A stretch of DNA of 64,000 nt from the NCBI GenBank assembly GCA_014607495.2, contig CP053157.1, forward strand, positions 3,348,001 through 3,412,000. Direction: 5' to 3'. Position numbers and translations under genes: made by a program. Every line of letters begins with the position of its first letter. Within the stretch, counting starts at the first letter, position 1. A model generated the notes under the pieces. It made no database searches. It saw only the letters and a program-made list of their open reading frames with translations, and was not told the DNA's origin. Source of the DNA: Carposina sasakii (taxonomy: Eukaryota; Arthropoda; Insecta; Lepidoptera; Carposinidae). This document shows, piece after piece, positions 34,201 through 46,816 of the stretch.

Positions 34201-36480
34201 ATGCGGATTTTAATATTCAAAATTAGCTATAACCACAAAAGAGCTATACCCGCGGAGGATTGGCGCTAAGCAGGCAGCCGTCTGTAAAACAAACAAATCC
34301 TTAGCAATATGACTTTCAAAACTAACCACATTGCGCCAACACCATAAATTAATGGGATTACATAAAGTATATAAATAGGTATCACAACTCATGAACCATT
34401 TTTGTATAATGACTCTACGGTGTGATTAATGCCTAAAATACCTAATTGCCGATGAAAGTGGGAAAACAAAGAAAATGTAAGCGGATGACGCAATCGCACT
34501 AGCAGCCATTGTTCAAATTAAATCGGGTGGCAGTCAGATGTATTGTGCTAGATTTTCTCAAAAGATTTTGCGCAATGTTTCTATTACGAAGATTTCAGAT
34601 AGAGCAGTAAAGAAAAGTGCAGGTGCTGGAATTATCTAAATAAGATTATATACAGTGCTTGACTAATAAGATCTTTTATTGTGTATGTCCGTACATCTTG
34701 GCGTGGTTTAATAAATAAAAAAACATTTCACTTAAGCTTCAAGATCCCTTAGGTACTTACTTTTCTAAATCGTGAGTTACCTACCAATTAAATATAATTA
34801 TTAAAAAGATTAATAAAGAGTCATACAGAATTATCTATAGCTTGTTAACTAAAACAATTATTCACTATTTTTAAAGTAGTTAACTAGATAGATCATGGTT
34901 ACTAGGTTTGGTTTGAAGTTATCGTTAGAAAAACTAAATAAGAGAGAGATTATTGAGGATTTTAAGAATCTTACGTAACTTGACACCTAGTTGTTGAATT
35001 TTATGGTTGAAATGCTAAATTAGGTACTTACATTTTTTTATTTAATTTGTACCAATTTACACGTTCCAACATTGACGGCAGCTAGAACGTGTCCCAACAC
35101 CTATTTTATAAATGAATTCTTAATTTAGCGAATGAATTTTAATTATTGACTATGAAAACCTCCAATAAACCCAAAAGTTACGGGTTCTTTTGTAGACTGT
35201 ATTGTCCGCTTTTATAAACCCAAATGAATTCTTTAAAAAATACCCTGAATCTACCACATTGTTCAATTTAAATTGGAAAGGAATATCAATATTGTACTAA
35301 AAGTACAAAATCTACATTTGTAATTGCACTGCTGTGAGATACGAGATCAGAGACGAAATTAAATTTGTAGACGGTTCAGTTTGAAGTTTAAAATATCATT
35401 AGTTTTCGTTATAAAAAGTAAGTAAAAACGCAAACGTCAAAAATGTGACCGCCAGAATTTGAGGCCAGAATAGTTTTTACAGCTGAAACATCAAATGGAC
35501 CTTATTTTATAATCTTTTTGACTCTCGCTTTAGGTTTTAGTTATATTTGACTGCGGAAATCGATTTTCCACAACGTTCTGCATAATAATGACTAAATTGA
35601 ATATGTTCCTAGACAGTTCCCTAGTTGTAGGTACACACTATTAAAAGTATAAAGGGGAACAGATGTCGCGGGTTTTCAATAGAAATTTTCTTCTTTTTGT
35701 TCAATAGTAAGTTCTTGGCAGGTCTACAGGTAATTGTCGTTGGTACGGAACCGCCGTATTAGCATTCCGTCTGCATTGCGGAAAGCTGCTCTTTGAGTAT
35801 TAATCGCTTAGATGAAATCGTCACTGATTAAACCTTTTTGTTTGAAAATAGATTCAGGCACCACGTTGATTTTTGTGTGGCATCGGAACTAATAGTAGTT
35901 TAAAATAGTTTGAAGTTTGTTAATAATAAGTAGGTACAAAATCATACCTTTTATATTCCCTATTAAGCGTAGGTACAGAAAATAGCAACATTTTGCGGTA
36001 TGTGGTATAGGTACTAATTTCTACTACCTAGTCCAAAAACAAGCTCTTAAATACAATGAAATACACAAAAGATACTAGAGTTCATACATTACATGGCATC
36101 ATCTTTTACAATTAGTTTTTCAAAAGTAAGAACCATCTAACGCTGATGAATTTTGCTGTCTGCATCATACAGAACACACCCTCTAAGTTTTTGGTCTGGA
36201 CGATCAGCGGTTTAGGCTATGGGTTGATTCGCCAGTCATTCATTTATTTATTCATTATTTTTAAGCAGCATTTTAAGGAATTAATTTTTGACTTGAAACT
36301 CTCTGGTTTCACATTCTCTTGTTCGTAATATCTACTCACTCAATTCTATTAAATTTGTCTTATTATTTTGAAAAAAGATATGTTTTTGATTTTATATTAT
36401 ATAATTACCAGCAGGTTACTTGTATAAATAGCTTGTGCATTTGTGTAGTAATCATATTGAAAATTTTAAGTATATTTCAT
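34201..36480. other. Gene-free stretch
   Basis: AT-rich with no recognisable repeat, RNA or gene. Confidence 0.6.
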
Positions 36481-36505
36481 AGTGTAATCTGGAAGACCAA
36501 TATAC

Positions 36506-36574
36506 GGGTCCAGCTGAAAACCAGCGCTGCAGACCATCTGTGTTTGGTCTGCAGCTGTATGCTGAGCTGGGTCC
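36506..36574. repeat. GC-rich hairpin
   Basis: GCTGCAGACCA and TGGTCTGCAGC pair perfectly around an 8-base loop, with looser outer pairing (CAGCTGAAAACCAGC against GCTGAGCTG). A short T-rich tail with AATAAATAATTTC follows, so this may be the 3' end of an old retroelement. Confidence 0.5.
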
Positions 36575-36948
36575 ATTTCAGTATATATTTTTCTACTTAG
36601 CTGTATTGTGAAACATTTGTAAATGCTGAATAAATAATTTCTTATTCTTATTCAGGACAAAGCATTTTAGGTACATGAATTCAGAATTAAAGTGCAAGCT
36701 ATACAAAGCCATACAATTTTTACTAATAACACCGTTGAAGAACTTAATAATCCTAGATGAGGTGTAAGAGGCATGTTTGGAACGTACTAAATGGTGATCT
36801 TTAGGTCCAGGGACATAGCCGTGACGTTATGTATGTATTTATGTATGTAAGACCGTTGCTATATGCACTTATTCATATAAAGAAACGTATTGTAGCGGAT
36901 TATATTATGGATTTATCTAAAATTAGATATTATACTTATATTATTAAT

Positions 36949-37030
36949 AAGTGAGAGCTCTGCACGGAATGCGAGAGGTCGTGGGTTCGAGTCCCACTCG
37001 GGTGAAGATTTTTTCATTTCTTAAAACATA
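36949..37030 (+). repeat. tRNA-derived SINE (family A), 5'-truncated
   Basis: Plus-strand B-box GTGGGTTCGAGTCCCACTCG and tail AAGATTTTTTCATTTC. The A-box half is missing. Confidence 0.75.
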
Positions 37031-37723
37031 TTTATAAATGTATTGTAATAAACATTAAATATTTCAAAAATTTAATTCGAAACAGCCCGCCATTTCACAA
37101 ACTTCTAGCTCGGTAAAGCATATGAGAGTCGGTCGCCAGCCAGTCTCCGCAACTAGTACTAAATTGTCGCTTGTGTAGAATACAATGGAGCTAAAAGTCA
37201 GTCCTTAATGTATGGAGTACTATTATTACTACTAGTAGGTATGGAATAATTTGTAAAGAACGTTGACCAGCGATAGGTAGCTACTACTTTGAATTATCAA
37301 TGTTACAAAGTTAAAAATAAGGCGCTGACAATCGAATTTTAAGTGCTTTTCCCTTTAGTGCACTCAGTTGAGAGAAGAGTTCTTTTTGTCTTTGATATAG
37401 CAGTTATTTTTAAGCTGAGCGTGGTTGAAGTACCTTAATGTTACCAAATAAATATATTTATATTTCTCCTTGGATATGGAGTCTCTGAAATCAAATCTTC
37501 ACTAGTTGGAGAGGGCACCACAAAAGTTTTTACTATACCTAATCCATACAACGTCTTGTATAACTAACTTTGGTTTGGTAAAAAACTTATTTTATTACAC
37601 ATTTGTTTCATTAAAAATTGTACAGACTCTAGGACTTGTAAAAAGCAAAGAGGGGTAATCCAGTTAGTATATTCAAGTTGGGGTGAGTGGGGCCGAATAA
37701 TGAGGGCTGGCTAACTAGGTAGC

Positions 37724-37746
37724 TAGCGACATCTAGTGGCGGGCGG
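37724..37746 (-). promoter_or_regulatory. CTCF-like motif
   Basis: The minus strand reads GCCACTAGATGTCGCTAG, similar to the CTCF core CCACTAGRTGGCGCT, with one GC-step changed. It is one match in 64 kb of sequence and may be chance. Confidence 0.2.
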
Positions 37747-37925
37747 TGAACTAGTTTGAATTGTAGTGTTTTTATTTAGGTTTCTTTGCGCAATAAGTAG
37801 CAAACGAAACCATAGTACTGTATGCCTTTGTTGTCTGTCATGGGGCTCTCTTTTTTTGACGGAAAAAGGTAGTTACTTTTTTAAAAAAATGAAAATGTTT
37901 AATTCTGGAAGGAGAATATCTTATA

Positions 37926-38721
37926 CTAGTGGACGCCCGCGACTCCGTCCGCGTGGACTACAGAAAAAATAAAAAGTAGCCTATATGTTAAGTGTAAAAA
38001 GTAGCCTATATGTTATCGCGGTTGTCGTAAAAAATTAATTCACGTTTGTCCCCTTCCCGTGGGAATTTCGGGAAATCCGTTCCCAGTGCTTCCTCGGGGT
38101 CCCAAATAAACATATATGCTCAACTTCAGATTCACATGTTTAACCGTTTTCGTAAAAAATAAATAATTCCCGTTGGTCTCCTTCCCGTGGGAATTTCGGG
38201 AAATCCGTTCTAGTGTTTCCTCGCAGTCCCTAATGAACATATATGCCCAATTTCAGCTTCATATGTATAGCGGTTTTCGTAAAAACTATGAATTCCCGTT
38301 TGTCCCCTTCCCGTGGGAATTTCGGGAAATCCGTTTTTAGTCCTCCCTCGCTGTCCCCAATGAACATATATGCCCGATTTCAGCTTCATATGTATAGCGG
38401 TTTTCGTAAAAACTATGAATTCCCGTTTGTCCCCTTCCCGTGGGAATTTCGGGAAATCCGTTTTTAGTCCTCCCTCGCTGTCCCCAATGAACATATATGC
38501 CCGATTTCAGCTTCATATGTATAGCGGTTTTCGTAAAAAAAATAGAATTCCCGTTGGTCGCCTTCCCGTGGGAATATCGGGAAATTCTTATAGCCTATGT
38601 TCATCCAGGTCCAATAAGGATTCTAACGGTGAAAGAATTTTTGAAATCGGTCCAGTAGTTTTTGAGCCTATTCATTACAACCAAACAAACAAAGTTTTCC
38701 TCTTTATAATATTAGTGTAGA
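37926..38721 (-). mobile_element. Lep1-type Helitron with five ~127-bp tandem units
   Basis: On the minus strand the 5' end TCTACACTAATATTATAAAG follows an A at 38722. The 3' end is CGCGGACGGAGTCGCGGGCG then CACTAG|T. The inside is a minisatellite: the marker CCCGTGGGAA recurs near 38057, 38185, 38311, 38438 and 38566, spacing 126-128 bases. Units 3 and 4 are almost identical. The overlapping ORFs on both strands are products of the repeat and not genes. Confidence 0.85.
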
Positions 38722-39978
38722 TTATTATACAAATAATGCTAAAAAAGGTAGTGTTTTTGTTTTTTTCGGTGATGTAAAAGATCAACTCTTACACTTGACT
38801 GTTTATATAAAAATATTATTTATACAGACTAAGATTTTTAACTTTTTATTCTATTAGTTAAATACAACCTTTACAACTTCGACACTTATTCAAGTTGTAA
38901 TTATTTTAATTTTGATGCAATGAACATTGAACTGGTGCGGTTTTCAAAGTTTTCAAATCAAATAAGCTTTAAAGCGGCTTTGATTCGATAATGTTTTTGA
39001 GGTTACCCCTATCGAATGTTACTGCTGCGTCTATCACATCAGTGAATATTTGCAGAGCGAAGGGTTATAAATTTTAAAAAATATAAAAGCACCCACATTA
39101 GTTATGTACCGGATGGCGTAGGTATACAAATTAATTGTACATAAACAATAAGATAAATTTATTAGAATACGTCAATGATAGGTAGACTTAGATATAAAAT
39201 TGTAAAAGTGCTACAGATAGCACTTTTACAATATTAGATCAAAATGAACAGTGGCTTGTACATAATGCTTGTACAGTTCATTTATTAGATCTTAATTAAG
39301 TAATTTTATTAATTTTCTTATTTAAAAGATTCTTTCTTAAAAGATTATAAAATAAATACAACGTCCCACAAAACATAACATACAACTACTAAAAAAACAC
39401 TATTACTATATAAATGTAATACTATTAACAGAAATTAATGATAATATTTACATAACAATACGTTATTTTACATTTATTACGCAGATGAGATAAACCGAAT
39501 GTTATCTTTCTTCCCTAAAATGTACGGAACTCTTAGCCGTCCCCGAATTACTACCTACTCTAATCTAATAACTCCGAGGCTTTCAGACCTATTAGGAGTG
39601 ACGTCATATTTCGTCAATTAAATACTCGTCTACTCAGACAGCAGGAACATTCTTGATGCTGAATGACATCCTGCAGTAATGGTCTGCAGCTACTAAGAAC
39701 GTAGTTTTTTAGGTAATAACGAATTTTACAGAAAGTACTGTATCATACATAGGACATAGACTATAATAGTAATACCTTATATTCTAAATAAAAAAATGGT
39801 TTTAATGAAAAAACTATATATTCATGGATTATTTAGGTAGGTATCAACATATTTTAATTTTAATTAGTTTTTTACTAAATGGTGTTTTGACATAGATTAA
39901 AAAGTTGTTTCTGCAATGGATTTTTATTAAGTAAGGAGGAATCACAATATACATTTAAGATAAAATAACTTAAACCTA
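38722..39978. other. Gene-free; one small hairpin
   Basis: AT-rich. At 39199-39232 an exact 14-bp inverted repeat (ATTGTAAAAGTGCT and AGCACTTTTACAAT) closes a 6-base loop. Nothing else recognised. Confidence 0.6.
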
Positions 39979-41001
39979 CTACAGAAAATTAAATGTATGT
40001 ATAAAGTTGCCATCTACCGGGAGGGTGCCCAGGAGGCTGGCAGCATTGCCACGTTGAATGGCAATGCTAATTTTTTGTCCAAAAAACAGGCCAGCCTTCT
40101 GGTCACGGGAAGTTTCAAACAGGCGTTTGGAAATTTCCCGGTAGAGGCGGTGAGCACTTGGTCCCCACGGTCCCAGTGTCTCGACGCCAAACGCCCCAAA
40201 CATGTAGTCTCCTGGGAGACCTGCATATTTGCGGCGCTTGGCGTTTTCCGCCGAACATGCAGCAGAACCGGCTTTGGATGATGTACCGCCGATGTGGGAG
40301 GCAGCAAGAGTGTCAACACAAGTAGCATCCCACACAAGCGGTCTACCCATCTCCCAAGGCACTAGGGTCATACCGTCGGGCCTTTTCCCATCATCACGCG
40401 CCAAGCCATTGGGTTCCAGAACTGCTGGCGCGTTGGCTTTTCCTAGGGCCCGACGGATAGAATCGTTGATATTTGCGTGCCGTGGGAGACGGCCCAAGCT
40501 TCTGATGCATGAAAGACCGTGGTGACCAAGCCTATCTACGGTGTCCCCACACTGGCAAATGTGGGGAACCGTTACTGTGTCCCCTAGGCGAAGCGATGCA
40601 GCTATACGGAACGTTGTTCTATCTAGCATGGTGCCCGTGTGTGGCGAAGGTAGAGCCTGTAGCCAAAGTCTCGATTCCCATTCTCCAACAGCGAGTAGAC
40701 GGGCGCGCTCTGTGGTACCGGATGAAGTTTGTATGAGTTCATTCCGTACCAGGCCACAGAGCGGCTCGTCCCACTGTCGCTGAGAAGGAGGGGCCTTGGG
40801 CAAGTCTACGTTTGGGCACCGTGCTATCCAGTCATTTCTGGCCTCGGCCAAGCCGCAGATTGTAATATTTTGGCCGAAAGTTGGTTGAAGTATTTTTGCC
40901 ACGAGTTTCTCTGTGCTGTAGGCCGAGGACAGGAACGCCGGTAGAGAGATTAAAAAGTATTTCATTATGTTTCTTGGCTTGAATTTGATACTGCTCCACA
41001 T
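39979..41001 (-). CDS. Intact 340-codon ORF: C-terminal part of a retroelement-type gene, 5'-truncated
   Basis: One uninterrupted frame, GC-rich against AT-rich flanks. It has a Cys/His cluster (CQCGDTVDRLGHHGLSC at about residues 150-170) followed by KRPDGMTLVPW and LVWDATCVDT, and later AFGVETLGPWGP and IAIQRGNAASLLGTL. This layout is known to me as the region after the reverse transcriptase domain in proteins of many invertebrates. The RPDG...WDAT pattern resembles a PD-(D/E)XK nuclease core; that is inference. No reverse transcriptase is present: upstream the similarity stops at AT-rich DNA, so the ATG may be fortuitous. A 5'-truncated retrocopy is most likely, but the open frame is unusual for a dead copy. 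The plus-strand ORFs here are shadows. Confidence 0.65.
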   Translation of the reverse strand: MWSSIKFKPRNIMKYFLISLPAFLSSAYSTEKLVAKILQPTFGQNITICGLAEARNDWIARCPNVDLPKAPPSQRQWDEPLCGLVRNELIQTSSGTTERARLLAVGEWESRLWLQALPSPHTGTMLDRTTFRIAASLRLGDTVTVPHICQCGDTVDRLGHHGLSCIRSLGRLPRHANINDSIRRALGKANAPAVLEPNGLARDDGKRPDGMTLVPWEMGRPLVWDATCVDTLAASHIGGTSSKAGSAACSAENAKRRKYAGLPGDYMFGAFGVETLGPWGPSAHRLYREISKRLFETSRDQKAGLFFGQKISIAIQRGNAASLLGTLPVDGNFIHTFNFL

Positions 41002-41399
41002 TATAAAATAAATAATTTTGTATCATAACGAAACTGTTATGTATTATGTTGGCTTTCAAATCTGATAAATAAATAAAGAGTTTGATGTTTTTCAGGCCCC
41101 GTATAGCATTTGTAGATAGCCATATCTAGCTTGCCAATTATGAAAATTAATTTGCATATTTCATGTAAATTCTAAATTGCCGATTTCTTTTCAAATCATT
41201 CCAGTTTAACTCAGTTCTATAATAAAATTTCATTTATGTTCCGAAATTTCGGAATTTTGCTAACAAATAAATTAAAGAGTGAGGGCAACCCTATTTTAAT
41301 GAGACCCAAAATTAATTAACCTCATTAATTAAAGATGGTAATGCTTACATAGATATTTGAACTTGAACTCGCGTGCTGTTCAGGGGCTTAATCATAAAA

Positions 41400-41578
41400 T
41401 AGTATAAAACAAAGTTGCTTCCCGCTGTTTGTCTATCCTTATGTACGCTTAGATCTTTAAAACTATACAACGAATTTTATTGCGGTTTTTTAAAATAGAT
41501 ACAGTGATTAAAAAGAAAGGTTTATATGTATAGTAGCAGCATTGCACCCGTGCGAGGCCGGGGCGGGTCGCTAGTTAG
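41400..41578 (+). mobile_element. Helitron-like 3' fragment
   Basis: It ends with GCGAGGCCGGGGCGGGTCGC then CTAG|T, the Helitron 3' pattern, after a segment with AAAACTATACAACGAATTTT. The 5' end is not distinct. Confidence 0.5.
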
Positions 41579-43426
41579 GTATGAATGCAGCAAATCAACT
41601 TGTCATAAGAGTCCACTACGGACCTCAGCTACTCTATTCGGGACCACAGCCAGTATCGAGTACCTAGCATAATTATTCATCTCTTCCGAGAAACGCATGT
41701 GGGGTTGGCGAAAAGGGAAGCGCTTCCGGCCCCACCGGGCAACTGAGTGTAGAAAGGTGAAATTTGGCATGAACTGACCAAATTGACCAAAATTTACACT
41801 AGACGGGAAATTGGGAAACGAAAAAATTGAAATTGGAACAGACGCTTGTTTTATTCCATCACGACAATTTACTTTCCTAGTCCACTCGGAAGTAGTCGCA
41901 GCAAACGACTTGTACCTCTAAGTAGGGTAAGGTGCCTTAAATTGCAATTCACCTGAACTCAATAAAATGGTTGTCACGCTCAGTATGTTTCCTTAGGGAA
42001 TTTATTTTCAATTTGTCCTCGGGCCTGGGATTAATTGCACGGTTTAAACCGTGTGGACGGACGGTAAGGGCGACTGTTCATGGACGGTCTGCTTTTATTA
42101 GGGATAGGATAAAATATCCTGTGCTGATGCTGGGCTTCACTAGGATACATCAGATGCATCTCTTTCAGTGCATATGATAAGAGTCGACTAAGAAAAATGG
42201 ACATTATCTCTGGCAATAAGCAAGCATTGCTACACATTCATATAGAAACAGAATATAGGCGGTTTTGGATGACCTTATATGTACTTTCATAGTGAAATAA
42301 AAAATGTACCTACCTACAAAGTAATTTGCCAATCTTTAATTCCTGAGGGTTCTTTGATCTGTGATTGCTATTCTATAAATGAAATAAGTTGCCATTATTT
42401 GCCTCCAAATAAAAAAAATCGTTGAAAAACAATAGAAGTTAGAACTTAAGTTAATTTACAAATAGGCAAAAAATATCGTCGTCTTTTATGTAACCTTACA
42501 CATAAATCAACCCTAACCGCAATATTCTGACCGCAATGCAGTCTCAGATATCAGACGAAATAAGGTGTTGTAATATGTTTTAATATCAGTCAATCATAGC
42601 TACGAGTATACATGATCTATTTCTTTCTCATACCCATTATGTATTTAAATAATGTATTATGGCATATCCTTATATATTATATTATAATTGGTCCAGGAAC
42701 AATTCGCGTAATGCAAATCTCTACTTGAACTACCTATTTATATTTGCTTTATAAAGCTACCTACCTAGATTTTGTATCTAGGTCTCTATATAAAAACTAA
42801 TACAATAATCATTATGGAGCTTGCCAGGAATACCGATATGGCAGTACTATACTTTCTGCCATTGATAAACAGCTTCGGTGTGGACTGTGGTGATGCATGC
42901 TTTACTATAGAATTTCAGCTGCATCTCCTTCCGTGCATGTCGTAAGAGTCGACTACGCAAGCGATGTGCTAGCAATTACGGAAAACGACAGTCTGACGAT
43001 CAATGCAATACAGAAATCGAGATAAATCTTAGAATTTTGTATGAAAGCAATTTTTATTAAACTAGCAACTTTATTTTCGTAATCATAGCCTCTAGCAATA
43101 GCTATAATAATGAAAAAAAAGGGGCTCCAAAATATATTAACACTCACTGATCTTTTACCTTGCTATTATGAGTCTACTGTTCTGACTGTTTTGCGAACAT
43201 AATCGTGTGTATATGTACCTAAGTATGTGTTGAACAGTTAATATGAACTTGCCTTAATGCCTCCAGACACCAATACACCTGTGGTAAACAGTATGTAGTA
43301 GCCGTAAGGTATTAAATTACCTGCTTCGCTGTATAAACTTTAGTGTTTTACTTATGTAGGTGGAATTAAATGGGACAAGATGACCCTTGTCCGTTTTACT
43401 TGGGAGCAAAAATTACTGCTGTCTTA
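41579..43426. other. Gene-free stretch with family E fragments
   Basis: Pieces of repeat family E occur at about 42130-42190 and 42895-42955 (CATGTCGTAAGAGTCGACTA). No gene seen. Confidence 0.55.
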
Positions 43427-43624
43427 GGCGCGAGACAGACAGAAGAGACGTAAGACGCGGACAGGGCGGAGACAATTTTTTTTTTTCCTGCGACTCGCCC
43501 GTGCCCCGTCTCTTCTGTATGTTTTGCGTCGCGACGCGTCTATACATTTTGTATGAAAAGGACGCGGTAGAGACAAATGTCCGCGCCCCGTCTGCGTCTT
43601 CCGTCTCTTTGTCTGGCCCGCGCC
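43427..43624. mobile_element. PIF/Harbinger-like MITE with long TIRs and TTA duplication
   Basis: The left end GGCGCGAGACAGACAGAAGA and the inverse of the right end GGCGCGGGCCAGACAAAGAG pair over about 50 bases. TTA lies directly outside both ends (43424-43426 and 43625-43627), the target preferred by PIF/Harbinger elements. Inside are a T-run and CG-rich segments. Noncoding; the overlapping ORF on the plus strand is read-through. Confidence 0.75.
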
Positions 43625-44344
43625 TTATAGTTTTGGGCTACAAATTAAACTATAATTTAATATTATAAACCTTCCTTAGTTCACTCGGTTCCCATTACTC
43701 CCTCTTCTAGGTACTTACTAAGTGGTCATAAGCTAGTAGCATTGTTTGTACTGTACCTAAAAGTGTGTTATATATTATATTGTAAATATTGGCCCCTTAA
43801 TATATTTTGAAGCCCCTATTTTTTCATTAATATAGCTATTGCTGGAGGCTATGATTACGAAAATAAAGTTGCTGGTTCAATCAAAATTGTTTACATAAAA
43901 AATTCGGAGATTTATTTCGATCTCTGTATTGCATTGATCGTTGACTTGTCGTTTTGGAATAATGGAAAAAAGTTCCACTATCATTACTTTTACGACTATT
44001 ACAGCACTTTTTTTTTAAAAGAAAAATACACCTACTAAGAAAATAATAGCTTTTTACCGATCCGCCAAAACCTTTCATCATTGTTGTGTCCCTGCCCTTA
44101 TCCCATATAAGTAAAAATTAATTTAAATGTCACACGAAAATGTTTATTACAAAAATATTGTGTTCTCTCACCATAAAAAAGCGAAGTTAATTAAATTGTC
44201 GCTAAATATAGGGTAGAATTATGTAAATTCGGCTCTGGTAACGATGAAAATTAAATTACTTCTGACTCCGAAAACATAGACATATTTGTTCATCATATTT
44301 GGGTTTAACTTTTTTAAGCGGCGCAAACATTAATTTTATGTTAA

Positions 44345-44465
44345 TCTCAACCCCGGGAGCCTGTCTACGCTTCAGGAAGCTGGCAACACGGCCGCCCCGC
44401 GCGCCTGCGCTCTCGCCCGTTTGATCTCGTGTTAGCAAAAACCCAGGTCGCACGCACGCGTCTTA
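44345..44465. promoter_or_regulatory. CpG-rich patch, possible promoter or exon
   Basis: A short CG-rich island (GGCCGCCCCGCGCGCCTGCG) in AT-rich DNA. On the plus strand it has an acceptor-like CTACGCTTCAG and, about 75 bases on, CCCAG|GTCGCA. The minus-strand frame of 65 codons has no motif. It may be a small promoter or noncoding exon, and the evidence is compositional only. Confidence 0.25.
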
Positions 44466-45660
44466 TAATTGGTTCTTATATTCTTGCATTGTATTATATT
44501 TTGAAAGTAAACCAGAATTCATAAAATTATACAGTCAACTTATTTACCGATACGAAACACTAAGTCATCATGTGTTTTGTATTGTAAATACAAAGTACCC
44601 CATCTCTCTTAAATAATAAATAAGTGCGAAATTTATAATTAAAGGGTCCGTTTTAGCACCCTGTACTGTACGTAGTTGTTAAAGGATGACACTTAAATAT
44701 TGTGATCAATAAATCGACACTAGGAACCTAAACTCTTAATAAGAAGGTATAACTAACTCATATAGTACGAGGGTAGTTTTGTTAAAAAATCTAGATAATG
44801 ATGGGTATAATTTTAACTGTTCTCTTGGCATAGAAATTGGAAAATGCAATAAAAAGAAATACAAATATACGTAGCTACAAGTGAGTATCTTGATAGACTT
44901 GTGAAAATATAAGAATACGAGAACTGCCGTTTAGGACATACGATTAGATAGATTTTATATTAGTACAAAATTGTTCTATTTAACCTCTTTGGAGTCATTT
45001 ACCTACTACCTTATGGTCAGTCTACGCACTCATGCAAATCCAAGGGGTGGCCTTCTGTCTTTGGGAAGTGTGGGGTGAATACATTCCCATACATGCTATA
45101 TTTGTACAATTTTTGTCAAATATAGATCGTCTAAATGAAAAAGTGTATCCATATTGGCAGATGGCTGTCGTGCGTGATGATTATTTAATGCAGGCAGGTA
45201 ATAGGAGGACCGGGGACATAACTACAGGGTGGCAAAATGCCACCGGTCCTTAGCCGGAAGGTTCCTCGGTCGAAGGAGAATCTAAAGTCGGCATTAGTTA
45301 CGTCAACTTTGGTTTGGTATTATCCTTGTAGTCGTAATCTAATATTTAAGCCTACTTTTATGTCACAAAGCGCCGTGCATTTTTGATAAAATAAACCTTA
45401 AATATACAATAAATCAAATGGGAAATTATTGTGATACGTTTGCACCATAGCGTCGACAATTATCTGGGTGTACCATGGGCAGATGAGGTTGACTTTTTAT
45501 TCTGAAGGTATCTTTTAGTCAAACTCTTTATGCCATTTTTGATAAAATAAAAGTGATAGAATAAGCATGTGCCCATCGATCGGGGAGATGATATCTAACT
45601 TTGCGCAAACCGAAATTATGAGGATTACCGCCTGAAATCGAGTCAAATATACCTTATTAT
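44466..45660. other. Gene-free stretch
   Basis: AT-rich, no recognised repeat. The 73-codon plus-strand frame at 45032-45253 has no motif. Confidence 0.55.
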
Positions 45661-45946
45661 TGGCCGCGTGGTGCCGGCAGAGTAGAATTCGTCCGTGCGA
45701 CACCCACGGGCAGACACCCCGTGTCTGCCCGTGGGTGTCGCACGAGGCTATTAAGGGTTTCCGGGAGGTGGGCTGCAGCGCCTCCCGTGTTGACAACATA
45801 GTCCAAAATACAAACTGCGGTCACCAACCCGCCTGCCCAGCGTGGTGACTATGGGCAAATACCCCCCATGGCAGTCTTGTGGCTTGCCCTGGGGGAGGCC
45901 TACGTCCAGCAGTGGACTGCAATAGGCTGATGATGATGATACCTTA
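45661..45946 (+). repeat. RTE-tailed SINE (family C), full length with internal palindrome
   Basis: Head GGCCGCGTGGTGCCGGCAGA, body TAAGGGTTTCCGGGAGGTGG and TGTTGACAACATAGTCC, tail GGGGGAGGCCTACGTCCAGC and (TGA)n. Positions 45695-45717 and 45721-45743 are perfect 23-bp inverted arms with a 3-base loop. This is not present in other copies, where only the right arm sequence occurs. Confidence 0.88.
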
Positions 45947-46816
45947 TTATAAACCTGGCGATGCAGAAATCTACATAATAGGTGACACAGATAGCCAATC
46001 TGACCTCTTGTCCGTAACAAGCTCAGTAGGTCATTTCTATGCTAATTTCGGATTAAATCCGTTTTCAGCATAATTTGCGCGCTTCCCTTAAACATCAAAA
46101 TATTCCTCAAGTATGAATATAAATTGCGGGTTTAGATATTATTTGGCCGCAAACAGTTTAACCGCCAGTTTCTGGAATGCAAATTAACTTATATGGTTCT
46201 ACGTCGAAATTATCGTAATAACACTGAAAAAGTCTTCGTGCGATATGATTAGTTCCCAAAAGTAGAATTATCCCAGTACATCCATTTTTTTAATTTTATG
46301 TCGTTTCGTCGTAAAGTTAGATTCGAGACGCCCTAAATCAAAATTCAACAAATAACCACCCATTTACACGACTATAGTACGTTTTCCGTTATATGACCGT
46401 ATAACGGAGCGCATGAATGGTGAAAGTGAACAGTTTCACCATATATATGTTACGGGACATACGAGTAATGACATACAACCTGTCGATGATGGTATATATA
46501 TTAGCTATAGGACTGTGCCGGGCCAGAACTGCGTTACGCCGTGCAGTTTTCATAACATGACACGAGCACGCGCTGCACCATGTTTTGAAAGGACTAACCT
46601 TTTTATGCAGTGACGTGATTCATCTAAGTTTTTATGACATTGAGGTAAAGTAAAATAATAGGTTAGTTTAGTAATCATACACGTATTTAGGTAGTACGTA
46701 GTATAATGTATGAATAGATAAAAATGTGACTAAGGTTCCCAACAAAATGACGTTCTCACGGTTTTTCGTAACTAAATGGTAGGTTTAGTTTAAACCATGG
46801 CTTAGTTGAATTGAAG
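45947..46816. other. Gene-free stretch
   Basis: No recognised element or gene. Confidence 0.55.

Noticed and set aside
38040..38580. CRISPR-like array
   Set aside because: Regular ~127-bp spacing, but whole units are similar with no unique spacers, and the host is a eukaryote: it is a minisatellite in a Helitron.
38040..38720. Overlapping ORFs with repeated peptide units on both strands
   Set aside because: They are translations of the Helitron's ~127-bp tandem repeat, whose unit length gives internal periodic peptides. There is no gene evidence.
40014..40944. Plus- and minus-strand ORFs inside 39979-41001
   Set aside because: GC-rich shadows of the 340-codon frame.
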